Under the pieces are notes generated by a model. The model was not told the origin of the DNA, did not search any database, and worked only from the letters and a program-made list of their open reading frames with translations. DNA of 64,000 bases from Xiphias gladius (lineage: Eukaryota > Chordata > Actinopteri > Istiophoriformes > Xiphiidae). The DNA lies in assembly GCF_016859285.1 (NCBI RefSeq), contig NC_053408.1:6816213-6880212 (forward strand), read 5' to 3'. Below, piece after piece: positions 22,801 through 34,031 of the stretch. The position numbers were made by a program, and so were the translations under genes. How positions within the stretch are numbered: the first letter of the stretch is position 1; every line of letters starts with the position of its first letter.

Positions 22801-23669
22801 CTCGAGGCCTACAGCTGCTCACAGACACAGGTTGAGAGGGTCGTCCAGGTCATGGAGAGGCTTGCTGACATGTCTCCGTGTCTGCAGCGAGTTTTCACAT
22901 GCAGCCATTGAAAACATGCCGTAAATCTGAGAACGTATATTATAATAATACTGCATCTGTGTGTCTCCCAGGTGTGTGTGTCCAGGTGAGCTTACAGATA
23001 CACACTCAGATGGTGAAGATCAAGCGCAGCTGTTTGGTGAAGGGTGAAACCGACCCGCACTTCAACCACAGGATGACCTTTAAGCTCCGCTCGCAGCACT
23101 TGGACGAGGCCTGTCTGAGGTTCGAGCTGCAACAACCAAATGACATCCGCTCAGGTGAAAGGTCAACGTACTGTCCTTTCAAATATCAACTTAATGCTTG
23201 AAAATAATTGTGCAAAATATTCAGTTTTGGTGGTGATATCATCAGCTTTAATCAGGAATTTTATCAGCCTTGTCGCTCAGTGTTTTCTTCAACTTTTTTT
23301 CTGTGTCTGAGCTGCTATTTATTTTATTTCAGTAATATTCTGAGACCTTCCTACTCTTTGATTACAAACTCCCAGAGTTCATCTTTCAGAAAAAAAAGGA
23401 TTACTTTCACGTGTTTTTAACTGACAATATGCTCTTCAATATTAGCCTTCCAACTGCACAGATGAGATCAGAGGAGCTGAGACAGTCAGCTTTGTAGTCA
23501 CCTTGCTTCTGTCTTCATGTCTGTCCCAGAGCCTCCGGCCCTGCTGGGAGTTCTGGTATTGGGTCCCTTCATGTACGCAAGGGGCCCACAGCTGCAGCAC
23601 TGGATGGACATGGTCAACACACCACAGGAGCCGGTCATGCTGTGGCACGGACTGTGCAGGGCCTCTTAA
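19861..23669 (+). CDS. syt15: Synaptotagmin-15
   Basis: Eight coding exons: 19861-19867, 19955-20144, 20569-20722, 20797-21117, 22469-22636, 22722-22830, 22972-23154, 23530-23669. They total 423 residues; human SYT15 is about 421. A single membrane segment near the N-terminus (EQLLLLAVGLSVGLPSLLLL) is followed by two C2 domains. C2A includes FSVEYRHGSEQLMVSLLRL and ends PDPEFNDFLIFQ. C2B runs from LGDVRISLSYSPTLQRLSVV to the synaptotagmin-type WHGL near the C-terminus. The loop aspartates that bind calcium in other synaptotagmins are missing from both domains, fitting the calcium-independent behaviour known for this member. It is expected on internal membranes or the cell surface in trafficking. 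Exon 1 codes for only MA plus one base. The acceptor at 19,684 implies that the 5' UTR exon 19685-19867 carries the start. Intron 4 begins with GC. An AATAAA lies at 23698-23703. Confidence 0.93.
20190..20362 (-). repeat. CAGTGGTGGAAG-family repeat in syt15 intron 2
   Basis: The right end TTTACTTTCCACCACTG is preceded by AAGTAACTAGTAACTAAGC, as in the copies at 25,490 and 37,325. It lies wholly within intron 2. Confidence 0.6.
21118..22468 (+). other. syt15: GC-AG intron of syt15
   Basis: Exon 4 ends TTTTCCAG and the next bases are GCGAGG, not GT. The following exon starts after CCTCCACAG. Reading through keeps frame 0 on both sides and gives FIFQ|VSG, where human SYT15 has FIFQ|VSS. No GT donor that keeps this joint is available. 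Confidence 0.8.
21970..22010. repeat. TG-rich and poly-G simple repeat
   Basis: A short GTGGTGG/TGTGTG run ending in a 10-base G run, inside syt15 intron 4. Confidence 0.8.
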
Positions 23670-23703
23670 CACCCAAATCAGGCATATATGATGAAGTAAT
23701 AAA

Positions 23704-24480
23704 AAGTCAAAAACTTGATTGGTTTTTGTTTTTTATTTCGTCCCTCAAGAATTGTGAATCCTTGTAACACCCATGAAACCAAAACCTTGTCTTGAGGGGC
23801 CGGGAACATCAGACTCACTGCTGCAAACGCTAGTCCCCATAATAACAACTTTAAGCCATACTGTGCTCATGTTTAGCTCTTTTGGTCAAACACATACGAT
23901 ATTATTTCCACAGTCATTAACTCTAACCTAGAATCCGACACTTTACGAATCTCATCCAAACATTTGTTGAACCTGCAGCTCAGAAGATCTGTCTTTCTGA
24001 TTCCCTTATCATGCTTAGCAATAGACGAATAAATAATACTCACATTTTGGAGGAAAGCTACTATCCTAACCATGAAAACATGGCTGGACATCTTAATATA
24101 GGGAATATTTGATATGTTTCTTTAAAGCAAACAACCATCAGATATACAAATATGAGAAAAGCTCATATTTTAGGTGGAATATCGGGACAGGGTGGGATAA
24201 TCTAGGCTCTTCTTTTTTCCCCCTTTTTTAAAAAGTTCTTCTTGGTACCACTGCTTTTACTTACCGGTTGTCAGTGGTGTCAGCAGATACCTTTAAAACA
24301 CATCCTTTGGGTTTATAATTGCTAAAGTGAGCAACAAATAAATGGTGTTAACAGTGCTATCTGTGTGTGAACTAAGCATCAGTAAAAATGTGTTTAAAAC
24401 AGCTTTGTAAAAGCAGGAAGCATTAAATAAGAAACTGGGAATGCACCTTTCTTTTAAAACATATTTGAATTTTGTTCTTT
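23704..24480. other. Spacer between syt15 and nat9
   Basis: No exon or known repeat recognised. This marks the junction between the block matching human 10q11 and the genes matching human 17q. Confidence 0.4.
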
Positions 24481-24684
24481 GTTAGTGTTTATATCTGCAG
24501 CCACACTATGTCCAGCAGGTGGCGACTTCCGTCGCTATGTCGGTGAGTGCAGCTGCAGTTTGTGCCGGCGAGTGGGAATGAGGAAGTGTAGAGAGAGATC
24601 GAGCTGGCATCATGGACGTCGACGTGATTCTGCGTTAAAGTGCTTATCAGTCATTTTGGTGGTTTATATTTTCGGTTTGGCACC
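24481..24684 (+). promoter_or_regulatory. nat9: nat9 promoter and 5' UTR region
   Basis: The sequence becomes richer in CG here and contains ACTTCCG, an ETS-type site, at about 24,527. No TATA box is seen. The start codon context is GGCACCATGA. Confidence 0.4.
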
Positions 24685-27600
24685 ATGAAGGTAAATGAGA
24701 ACACTCTACTGGAGGGACACAGAGTCGTGTTGGTTCCGTACAACGCAGACCACGTGCCCAGGTACCACCAACAGTTGTTCTCTTTCCTCATTCATTCATT
24801 CAGTTTCTGTCTTTTATTCTTCTCTCATTTCTTCCTCTGCTTATGTCTTCTCGTTATCGGAGGCTTTGAATGATCCTGCACAGGTTTAAAAAAAATGTGC
24901 CTTTATTATTTTACCTTCGATGCTTAAAAACGCCTGATGGTTTTTCTTTTGATTTGAGTCCTAAATATTGTGTCAGGAACATTCCTTTTTTTTTTTTTTT
25001 TTTAAACAATCTTTGGAGTTTTAATCTAAGTGAAGTCTACCCTCAGCAGTGTTGGACGTAGACTTGGGTCAGGTTTTAAAAATATACTTCAGACTGGCAT
25101 GTAGTTTTGAGCCAGTCTTAATTTTCACAACTCAAGTTACGACGGGCTTCACAAGGGGCAGCACATTAAAAACAAAATCACAAGAAAAGATAAGATTTTA
25201 AAAAAAGAAGAAAGAACCAATTCCAGTGGTATACGATAAAGGAAATGATAAAGTGGGATTAAAACCGAATAAAATAAGACTACGCGGATTTGTAGCTCAA
25301 AAAGTTGCCACCCAACCTGCCCGGCTAACTCAGAACGAAGAGCTATGTTTCCATGGTGACAGTGGGTGACGCCTGCTGGGCCAGGGTTACCGTGGTAACG
25401 GTAACCAGCGGCACCAAAATGATGGAAAGTAAGGTCAAAGTACTCATGCAGAGTGGCCCGTTTCTCTATAATGTACATTTTAGTATTGAATTATGGTAAT
25501 TGATGCATTAATGCGTACGTCACTTTAATGTTGCAGCTGGTAAAGGTGAGGCTAATTAATTACTTTATATACTTCTGGGAAGATTGTGAATTTCCCCCTC
25601 AGTAAAGTTTATTCTTAACCTTTAATAATACATCATCATTTATTTGTAGATTATAATTTTTCTATTATTAATCTGAATCGAAAAAGTAACCAAAGTTATC
25701 AAATAATTGTAGTGGAGTAAAAAATACAATAATTGTCTGTTGATTGTAGTGGAGTGGAAGTATAAAGCAGGAGAAAAAGGAAACACTCAAGTGAAGTACA
25801 AGTACCTCAAAATTGTACTTAATTACTTGAGTAAATATACTTAGTTACTTTCCACCACTGGCACTTACCCGTTGGAAATGCACTGCAGTGAGGGCGGGCG
25901 AGTTGGCAGAAATACTGCAACCTGGAGCCGCAGCGTTTTAGCTCTGCTGCAGATCTGCACTGTGCTGAGATTTTACGGCGCTGTAACTTTTTGTATTGTC
26001 ACACGCTTCACCGGGTTTTCATACTAAGAGGTTAGAACTCCAGCAACACTTGTAGTGGAGCCAACGCGTTTCGGCTTGTGGCCTTCATCATGGTCATCAT
26101 AAAACATACAATAGACAACATATAAATAAAGTAGGTATAAAACGGGAAAAGAAAATCAAAAACAACCTGGGGTCCCTGTCCCTTATCCACCTGTTTTGAC
26201 TTGTCAGGTATCATGAGTGGATGAAGTCTCCTGAGCTGCAGCAGCTGACCGCCTCAGAGCCGCTGACCCTGGAACAGGAGTACGACATGCAGAGGAGCTG
26301 GAGGGAAGATAATGACAGTAAGGGCTCATCTGCCTGCTATGTGCACACAAAAAAATAAACACTTACAGCCCTTGTAAACGCTCTAAAGAAGCATCATGAT
26401 AACGGTTAATCTTTAACAGCTTCCAAAATAGACTCTTTTTTTTTTTTTAGATATTCGTACCATCATCCTTCAGATTTGTTACCTTAAAGTGTTAATAAAT
26501 AACTGGTAATCATTGGATATGATGTGAAAATAAGAGATCACACATCCCAAGGTCATGCACGAGCAGAATCTTTCAACGTTTACTTCAAAGGAAGCATTTT
26601 TATTTAATTTATTTTATTTTGCGAGAGTGCACATTCATCATCTTGGACAAGCAGCGGTGGGCGGACTCCAGTCTAGAGGAGGAGCAGTGCATGGTGGGAG
26701 ATGTGAACATCTTCCTGACGGACCCCACAGACCCCTCCTTGGCTGAGTTGGAGATCATGATAGCAGGTGAGGCCCAATGTGTTTCAAAAGCAAAGGCTTA
26801 CCAAACATCTAAAATCATCATGTCTTTTGTTTTTTGTTTTTTCATGTTAACTATTTCCCCACAAACAGTATCTTTCTATTTTGACACAAAATCCCCCTGA
26901 TACCTTTAAAGTTTCTTGTTTTTAACAGAGCCCAGTTACAGAGGGAGGGGCATCGGGAAGGAGGTGACATGCATGATGATGAGCTATGGTGAGCAGCTTA
27001 TACAGTCCTTATACAGAAGATTTCTTAACGCTCGGTGACGGGCGCAAATTACCCAAAAGTGTGTTACTTTCAGCAGGGAGACAGAAGTTTAAAGCCACTG
27101 TGTAGACTTTGAAAATTTTTTACTTCGGCACCCCCTGTGCCTGGCTCCAGGCATCTCGAATTGCTTCCCAATTTCCAATTTTTCCGAAATTGAAGCCGGT
27201 CTAGTGTTGTGTTCATCGTTAGCTGTTTTCCTTAGAAAACCAACCTGTGCTAGATCAAGAAAAATTGCCACATCAGTGGCTACAACAGGGGATCAGATTG
27301 ATACAGATGTACAGCTTGTTGTAAGCTGAGCTACAGAAATAACAATGCTTAATTTGCCGTATTTATTTGATTGTCAGGGAAAGGTAACTGCTCCTAACAA
27401 TCAGTACTGCAGCTCTTGTGCCAACTGAAAATGATGGGACGGATAAATCTCTTGCTACCGAAATCAGAAATCTGACAATCGAACAGTGTTTGTGTAAGAC
27501 ATGACACTGTGGCAGGGAGAAATGGCAGAAAACAACACATGAACTGCACCAACTTTCATCATCAAACAAAAACTTCTTTGGAATAATCTGAAAGGTGCCA

Positions 27601-28078
27601 TCATCCCATGAAAATCCTGCATATAGTGGCTTTGGCTTTAAATCACTTCAGTCTGCAGCCACCGCCGTGGAGTAAACTCCGGCTGCATTACACTGAGTTT
27701 GTGAATGGTGGTGATCAGTGTCACGTCTTCCACCAGGCGTCAGCAAACTCGGGGTCAAAAGGTTTCAAGCAAAGATCGGGCTGGACAACGAGGTCAGCAT
27801 CGGCATGTTCAAGAAACTCCACTTCCAGGAGGTAATAAGATAACGTGTTCTCATGTTGCGAGAAGCCTGAAAATATGAAAGATTCGTCAGTGGATGTAAC
27901 CATCACTACTGTGTTTTTTTTGCCGCAGGTGTCGGTGTGTAAAGTGTTCAAAGAGGTGACCCTCGAGATGACGGTGGATGAGTCTGTTCGGACGAGATTG
28001 CTCGACGACACGACCTTCATGAAGCAAAGGGACTACACACAGACCTGCGGCAGCAGACGGGAACTGGTTTCCCAGTGA
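24685..28078 (+). CDS. nat9: N-acetyltransferase 9 (GNAT family)
   Basis: Six exons: 24685-24761, 26208-26317, 26626-26766, 26929-26988, 27737-27831, 27929-28078, giving 210 residues (human NAT9 is 207). All borders are GT-AG and in frame. The N-terminus MKVNENTLLEGHRVVLVPYN and PRYHEWMKSPELQQLTASEP match the family closely. The acetyl-CoA loop of the GNAT fold is RGRGIG, in exon 4. NAT9 is reported to act on tubulin and microtubule stability; that role is from the literature on the family, not from this sequence. Intron 1 (24762-26207) is loaded with repeat fragments, including a CAGTGGTGGAAG-family copy, and carries AACGCGTTTCGGCTTGTGG about 130 bases before the exon 2 acceptor. I see no break in the gene. 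Confidence 0.95.
25490..25861 (-). repeat. CAGTGGTGGAAG-family repeat in nat9 intron 1
   Basis: It runs from TTGATGCATTAATGCGTACG through GTAGTGGAGTGGAAGTATAAAG to the end ACTTAGTTACTTTCCACCACTG. One of the better-preserved copies of the terminal half. Confidence 0.65.
26010..26130. repeat. Possible retroelement-derived fragment in nat9 intron 1
   Basis: CCAACGCGTTTCGGCTTGTG followed by GCCTTCATCATGGTCATCAT resembles a short block seen at the ends of several fish retroelements. Class not determined. Confidence 0.3.
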
Positions 28079-28284
28079 GGCATTGTGCTGCACTCTCACA
28101 TCCTAAAGACTTCCGGCTGTGAAGCAGATCGTTTCGCACAGGTGAAAAAAGCCGGGGAGACCAAGCTGAAAACTGCTGTGTGGTTTAGGCTGTGCTCCAC
28201 GCGCACGCCTTTCCTTCCACTACATTTCAGGGAGATATTGTACTTATTACTCCACTACAGCTACCTGACAGCTGGAGTTACTAG
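28079..28284. other. nat9: nat9 3' UTR region
   Basis: Non-coding sequence after the nat9 stop codon. No AATAAA lies within it; the 3' end of the transcript is not determined. Confidence 0.4.
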
Positions 28285-28740
28285 TTGCACTATATGGCCA
28301 AAGTATGCGGACACCCGCATGTGATTATTATTACACATGTAATTCCAAAACCATGTCTCTTGATCTGCTGACAAACCAGGCTCACGGCTTCTGGGAAGAC
28401 TTTTTGCCAGATTTTGGAAACTGGCTGCAGGGATTTGCCCTCATTCGGCCTCGAGAGCATTGGTGAGGTCGGTCACTGGTGTTGGGTGATGAGGTCTGGC
28501 TCATAGTCGGTGTTCCAGTTAGTCACAGAGGTGTTGGGTCAGGTTGAGGTCAGGTCTTCAGACCATTCAAGTTCTTCCACACCAAACTGAGAAACTAATT
28601 TCCTGACTTTGTGCATGTCATGTTGAAACAGGAGAGGGTCTCCTCAGACTGTTGCCACCACATACGCTATTGACCCTTTATCGAAACCAAATGATCATAA
28701 AAACAGCCCCTGTCCACATACTTTTGGCTATTTAGTGTAA
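28285..28740. mobile_element. Tc1/mariner-type non-autonomous element
   Basis: The left end TTGCACTATATGGCCAAAGT continues ATGCGGACACC. The right end is its inverted match, TGTCCACATACTTTTGGCTATTTAGTGTAA. The interior (GGTGTTGGGTGATGAGG, GTTCTTCCACACCAAACTGA) resembles a decayed part of a Tc1-like transposase reading. At 456 bp it is much shorter than a full Tc1 element (about 1.2-1.6 kb), so it is an internally deleted copy that needs transposase from elsewhere. Confidence 0.75.
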
Positions 28741-29074
28741 ATTACAGATCAAGATTTTCCATTCATCATCTATCTCCAAGATGCTTAATTTTTAAGAAAT
28801 GAGCTTTTACTACCTTTCTTTCTTTATTTTCTTCCCTCCTACCTTTTTTTTCTGAAAAAAGGTGATGTGAAAACACAACAAGCTCCCAAACAAGAGGTAT
28901 GAGCTTTTTACCCAACACTGAAACTCTGCTCTTCTTTACAGTCAATACTTTTATCCTGTATAATGACTTTTTACTCCTGAAAGTAGAGCATCTACTCATC
29001 ATGCAGTTATTTTTTCAGCTTTTCCTGAATTCTGAAGTATCTGAATGCATCTTTCCCTTCTGACACTTAAGAGA

Positions 29075-29510
29075 AATAGCTTGACATTTTGGGAAATTCG
29101 CTTATTTACTTTCTGGCAGAGAATTAGATGAGAAGATTGATACCGGTCTCGTGTCTGTACAGTAAATATCCAGCCACAGCCGGCAGCTAGTTAGCTTAGC
29201 TTAGCAGAAAGACTGGAAGCAGAGGGAAACAGCTAGCCTGGCTGTGTCCAATGGTAACAAAATCCTTACCAGCACCTCTAAATTTCACGAACAAACACTT
29301 TGTTTCTTGTTTGTTAAACTCCAGTTTCTGCACACATTAAACAAACGAGAACAAAGAACATGTTAATTAGGTACTTTTAGTTTTAGAAAGTGCTGGTAGG
29401 TGGATTTTCTTACCTGCTAGAAGAGCCAGGTTAGCTGTTTCCCCGTTTCCACAGCAGGAAAGCAAATACCTGCAAGCACATTTTCCAAAATGTCAAAGTA
29501 TTCCATTAAA
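29075..29510. repeat. Inverted-repeat DNA element (same family as 14,339-14,690)
   Basis: The left end is GCTTGACATTTTGGGAAATT. The right end, read in reverse complement, is CTTTGACATTTTGGAAAATG. The interior has GAGAATTAGATGAGAAGATTGATACC, TTAGCTTAGCTTAGCAGAAAGACTGGAAG and TAGCCTGGCTGTGTCCAATGG, matching blocks at 14,350-14,480. Confidence 0.7.
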
Positions 29511-30599
29511 GTAGAAAACCACAAAAAGAAGAAAAGCTTTTTCTCCACTCACTCTTGCACACTACCACGCTAAGAGCCCACAAAGTCCCATTAAATTGGC
29601 TGTTTCCTCCGTGACTAATATGCATTGAAAAAGGCCAGTTTTTAAGAGGTCACTGATTTTGTTTTTTGTTTTTTTTAGATCCAGACTAACTGCTTTTCTT
29701 TGAAGCTTTTGTGTTGGTCTCTGACGCTGAGAGCGAGAGAAAGAGAGATATGAAAGCTGAAGGATAGGAACGTCTGGTGGTTTTTCTCGTGGAAGTGGTT
29801 AATTTTATGTGGGTTGGCATCCAATTGAGTCCTCACACAAACTTCACAAACTGTATACGATTGTAAAGCACAAAGCCTCATTATTCTGTCTGTGTAAACC
29901 ATTTTAAGATCTCAGTATCGCTGCGACAACAAGTGCTTGTTTTGTAGCAGCAGTGCGTGTAAAACAGAACTGTAAAATCGAGAAAAATAAATAAATTTGG
30001 CTCAGTATTACTTAGACTAATTCTGTATGTAATTTTAGGGCTCTTGCACAAAAAACAGGGGTACTACCAAGGGTTTAAAAATGTTGTCTTTTAGATGTAA
30101 GTGCAGGAATTCACCCTGAATTTAAAAAAACAAAAAAGAAAAGAAAAGGAAAAAAAAATCACGTAGGAAAGAGCATTTCCATTTTCTGTCGTAATCAGAG
30201 TGAAACACATTCCTTTTCATCATAGCGAACATGTTTGTCTCATATTCGTCTTCTGCATTTCTCCTAATTTTCTCTCGATCAAAACCGGAAGGCTGGTGGT
30301 TGAGATTAAATGTCAACTGCCAGAGCTTTGTTGACCTAACCCCTCTCATATCGCACCGCATGACCCCAAATGTGAAATGAGGGCCTATCATTCTATTGGT
30401 TGGAGCCACTCAAACCTCAGTGTGTTATTTCCAGCTATTCCAATCATGTTATGGAGACATCAACTCAATTTATTAATTTCCAGCATCCCACTTTGACAAT
30501 TTCAGTTTGATCTAGTCAGTAAAACTCTTTTGTCTAAATTGAGATGAGAGAATTAGGAGTTGATCAAAATGTTCATGTCTGTTTTTATTCTAGCGACAC

Positions 30600-30840
30600 C
30601 ATCGGGTCAACATTATAATTTGTCCAATACTATTGTTTATGACCAATTACCTGCAAAACCAATGACTTTCCCCTTCAGCCTCAGTCGTACTTTGTGGGAA
30701 TAAGAGAATGTTAGCATGCTAACATGCTAAACTAACATGGGGAAGATTGTGAACACCATGTTAGCATGCTGATGTTAGCATTTAGCTCAAAGTACAGCCT
30801 CACAGAGCTGCTAGCATGGCTGTGGACTCTTAAGTCTTGT
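30600..30840. repeat. GTTAGCATGCTAAC-type interspersed repeat
   Basis: It contains ATGTTAGCATGCTAACATGC, CACCATGTTAGCATGCTGAT and CTCACAGAGCTGCTAGCATGG. Related to copies at 8,030 and 58,150. Confidence 0.6.
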
Positions 30841-33800
30841 TAGACTTCCACTTTTGTGAAAAGCAAAATAAGTAATTTCATTATCAATGTTATTTTCTAG
30901 CTGGATATAAATTAGTTAGATTGATCCGGCTAATGATGACTGTGGTCACTGGCTTTCACGGGCTGCTCTGTCGCTCATAAGGTCACATATTTCAGCCGTC
31001 ACATGAGCTCATTCCCATTCATGCTTGCAGAATTTACCATGGAGGTTTAATGTGTAGATCATGTGTAGAGGAAAGTGATATTATCCCTAACGCAAATTTT
31101 TTGCAATGTCTTGGCATCTGTGTTTTTGTGGTGGAGTTGTAGGAATTTCCTCATTCCCTGTTTAAATTAATCCTGTATCCATGTCAGTTCATCTTTGCAT
31201 AGAAACAGAAAAAGTACATTTTACCAACTTCACATTTAAGCCGCATCACCGGATTACAAGTCGTTAGAGAGGATCAAAGTTCATTTTTGATCGTGGAAAC
31301 AGCAGTTGAGAATCTCAAAACAAGGTCCATTTAGTAGATGTTCTGGAGCTTTTGATCATAACACATGACCTTAGCTTTTAGGCCAACACGGTTGGAAAAA
31401 GAAATCCTTGAAGTGCTCAGGAAAAAAAAAGAAAAGAAATTTGAGCATCTCCAATTCCATGACAACCGGGCAAAATTTATCTGCTGACCAAGATCATGTG
31501 ATATGATCAGAAGCTCCAGAAAAGCCGCTTTAAGTCAGTATGTTTCTGTCCTCAAATGACGCTGGAAATTTTGAATTATTCCTCAGCTGCCGTCCTCATG
31601 GTTTCATAAAGCAGCATGAGCACGGAATTAAATTTATCTTGTGATATGAAAATGTTTTTGTCAAATACTGCAGCATCTTCAGCTCCACTAAGGAGAGTTT
31701 AGGGAACTATAACTTTTAAATTGGTGTGGAAGAATAAATCAGCTCATTAATAACCGCAGTTTGGACTTAACCCTAAGATTAACTGACTTATCGACGCTGA
31801 CCGAAATGTGTCTCCAGCAGACTATCGAAAAGTGTCAAGTCAAAGTTGATGTCGAATGGCTGTTCAGATTCTTAGTCATATTTACTTATTCTTTAGCAAT
31901 AACTACAGAAGCAAAAACGATTTTAAATAATAGTTTTGCTAATTTTAGGCTATATTTTATTTAGGAAAAGTTCTTGTATAGCTGTTTTTATTCACACAAA
32001 ATTAAACGCCCTTAAGTTTGGCTTATTTTGTTAAATAAAAAAATCCTTTGGACACATTTATATAGTTGTCAATTCATTCACTTTGGATTCCGAGTCCCAA
32101 CTCTAGCCGAGAAAATTTTCCAGCTGGCGGTGTGTGTTCACTATTCACCACCATTATTCTTCTGCTACAAAAACACAACACAACGTTCAAATATTTCTTG
32201 CAGTGCATAGCCATTTAATGACGCTGAGAATGTTTGAGCATGGACAAAGCTGTACAAGAGCCAGTGCAGCAAAGGCAGCAAATGTTTCATTTCAAAAACC
32301 ACCAGTTAAAACTGAAAGATAAAAGGAAAGTAATCTGCCCGTCGCCTTTTATTTATATAGTTTACATGACAGATAAAAAGGAAGGAAGGCATTTCAAACT
32401 TTGGACCTCTACTTTAATGTCAACACTTGGTCCTTGTTCACCAGATGATGTGAAGTTAAATACTGTGGTCACTGCACTCTTAGTGTACCATACCAACATT
32501 TTGACAAGTGATAGGCCCTTAACAAAACACAAATTCAGTATTTTACAGCTGAAAATTTTTTTTTTTTTTTTTTAATTTGTCGCTGCTGCGTTTCTGTATT
32601 TTTCCGACCTCCTATGCAGCCACCTTTTCTATTTTGTTTGAAATATTAATCAGTCAGTACCTCAGAGTGATCATGACGTCTCCAGTGATTTTGGTCAAAG
32701 TTCCATTATTGGGTTTTTTTTAGAAATTTTAAATGCAGATTTGACAAATTATTGAAAGCTTAATATGTTCAGGCTGATGGATTAAACAAACTCCAGGAAG
32801 TTTCAAGAGTCTGCTAATACCTTTCAGACTGTGTGGATATGAATGGAGACCAGTGACAGTAGGGAAGGAGGAAAAATACATTCAAAAATCTGAAGCATGA
32901 CTTGGAAAATGCTATTCTAGCAAAAGGGCTAGCGCATTCAAAATCTTTGATATGGTCGTTTTTTTGTGCATTGGGAAGGTTCACATTACATTTTAGATCC
33001 TGGCTGATACCAGATTTTAAGGGCCAATACAGATAATTACAGTAATTCTTCATGCAAAAAACAGTGAAAAAAAAAAAAAAAATCAATCTCTCTCTGGTTG
33101 TCTCTTCTCCAGTTTGAGGATTTTCTCCTTTGTTGCAGCCCTAACAAAACAAACATTTTCTATAAATATCCCTCAAATTTGGTTATTCAAGATTTCTGAC
33201 CAAGATACAGTACTTACCTAAGCAGGATATTTTGCTCTCTGGTAGAAAAACTGTAATGACTAAATTACCTCATACACATCTTTGGCATTTATATGCTGCA
33301 GTTTGTTTTTAGTTATCAACAGACATGTACGCCCGATATATCCGCAATAAGATAAAATCCTCTTGTATATTAGTTGGGCTCTAGTTTGCACGGCAGACGG
33401 TTTGTATTAGGTGTGAGATTTAGCTGCTTTAGCTGATGCAAGATCATAAAGACGGTGGAGGGAAAACACAAGTGAGCTCTACATTCACACAGCCTTCACT
33501 GCACATGCTCAGACTGCCACATCTGACACTGATTGGCTGATGCACCACTCTGACTGGCAGTTAACAGTCAGAGACCCGACACTCCGGTGCAGCACAGACA
33601 GGGCCACCTGACAGTTCACTTTACATCTCTTTAAGTACAACCCGCACTTCCTGTCATGCACTGCAAAAACAAACCAACCCCTGAGGCATGGTCGAAGTGC
33701 AAAACATGGTGGGCAGGGAGACATTTAAGACCATTACTTTTTTTTCTTCTTTAAAAACAGGCTGTAATACAAAGAGGATACAAGAGCGAGAACAATTCCA

Positions 33801-33941
33801 TAGGAATTTAGGATGATTTTAGCACATCTGTCCGTCCCCCTTTGTCTATCTGTATAGACTCTTCACCTCCCGGCACCACAAACAGGGTGAGGGGATGCAG
33901 GGTTGCCCTTCTTAATGAGAATTATGATTTCAGCATACGTT

Positions 33942-33967
<26 letters not shown>
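33942..33967. repeat. Poly-A run
   Basis: 26 As on the plus strand just past the lrrc59 stop codon. On the lrrc59 strand this is poly-T, so it is not the gene's poly-A tail. Confidence 0.9.
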
Positions 33968-33973
<6 letters not shown>

Positions 33974-34031
33974 GATTCACAGGTGAGTGGAAAACCTGCA
34001 GCTCTGAGTTTTGATGGAGGCAGGTGAGCAT

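Larger units (their letters stand above)
28741..34031. other. Spacer between convergent nat9 and lrrc59
   Basis: No coding exon recognised in about 5.3 kb. It holds an inverted-repeat element at 29,075-29,510, a GTTAGCATGCTAAC repeat at about 30,600-30,840, poly-A/T runs at 32,558-32,574 and 33,942-33,967, and AT-rich sequence. The short open frames have no family resemblance. The 3' UTR of lrrc59 must occupy the last part, but I see no clear minus-strand AATAAA. Confidence 0.45.
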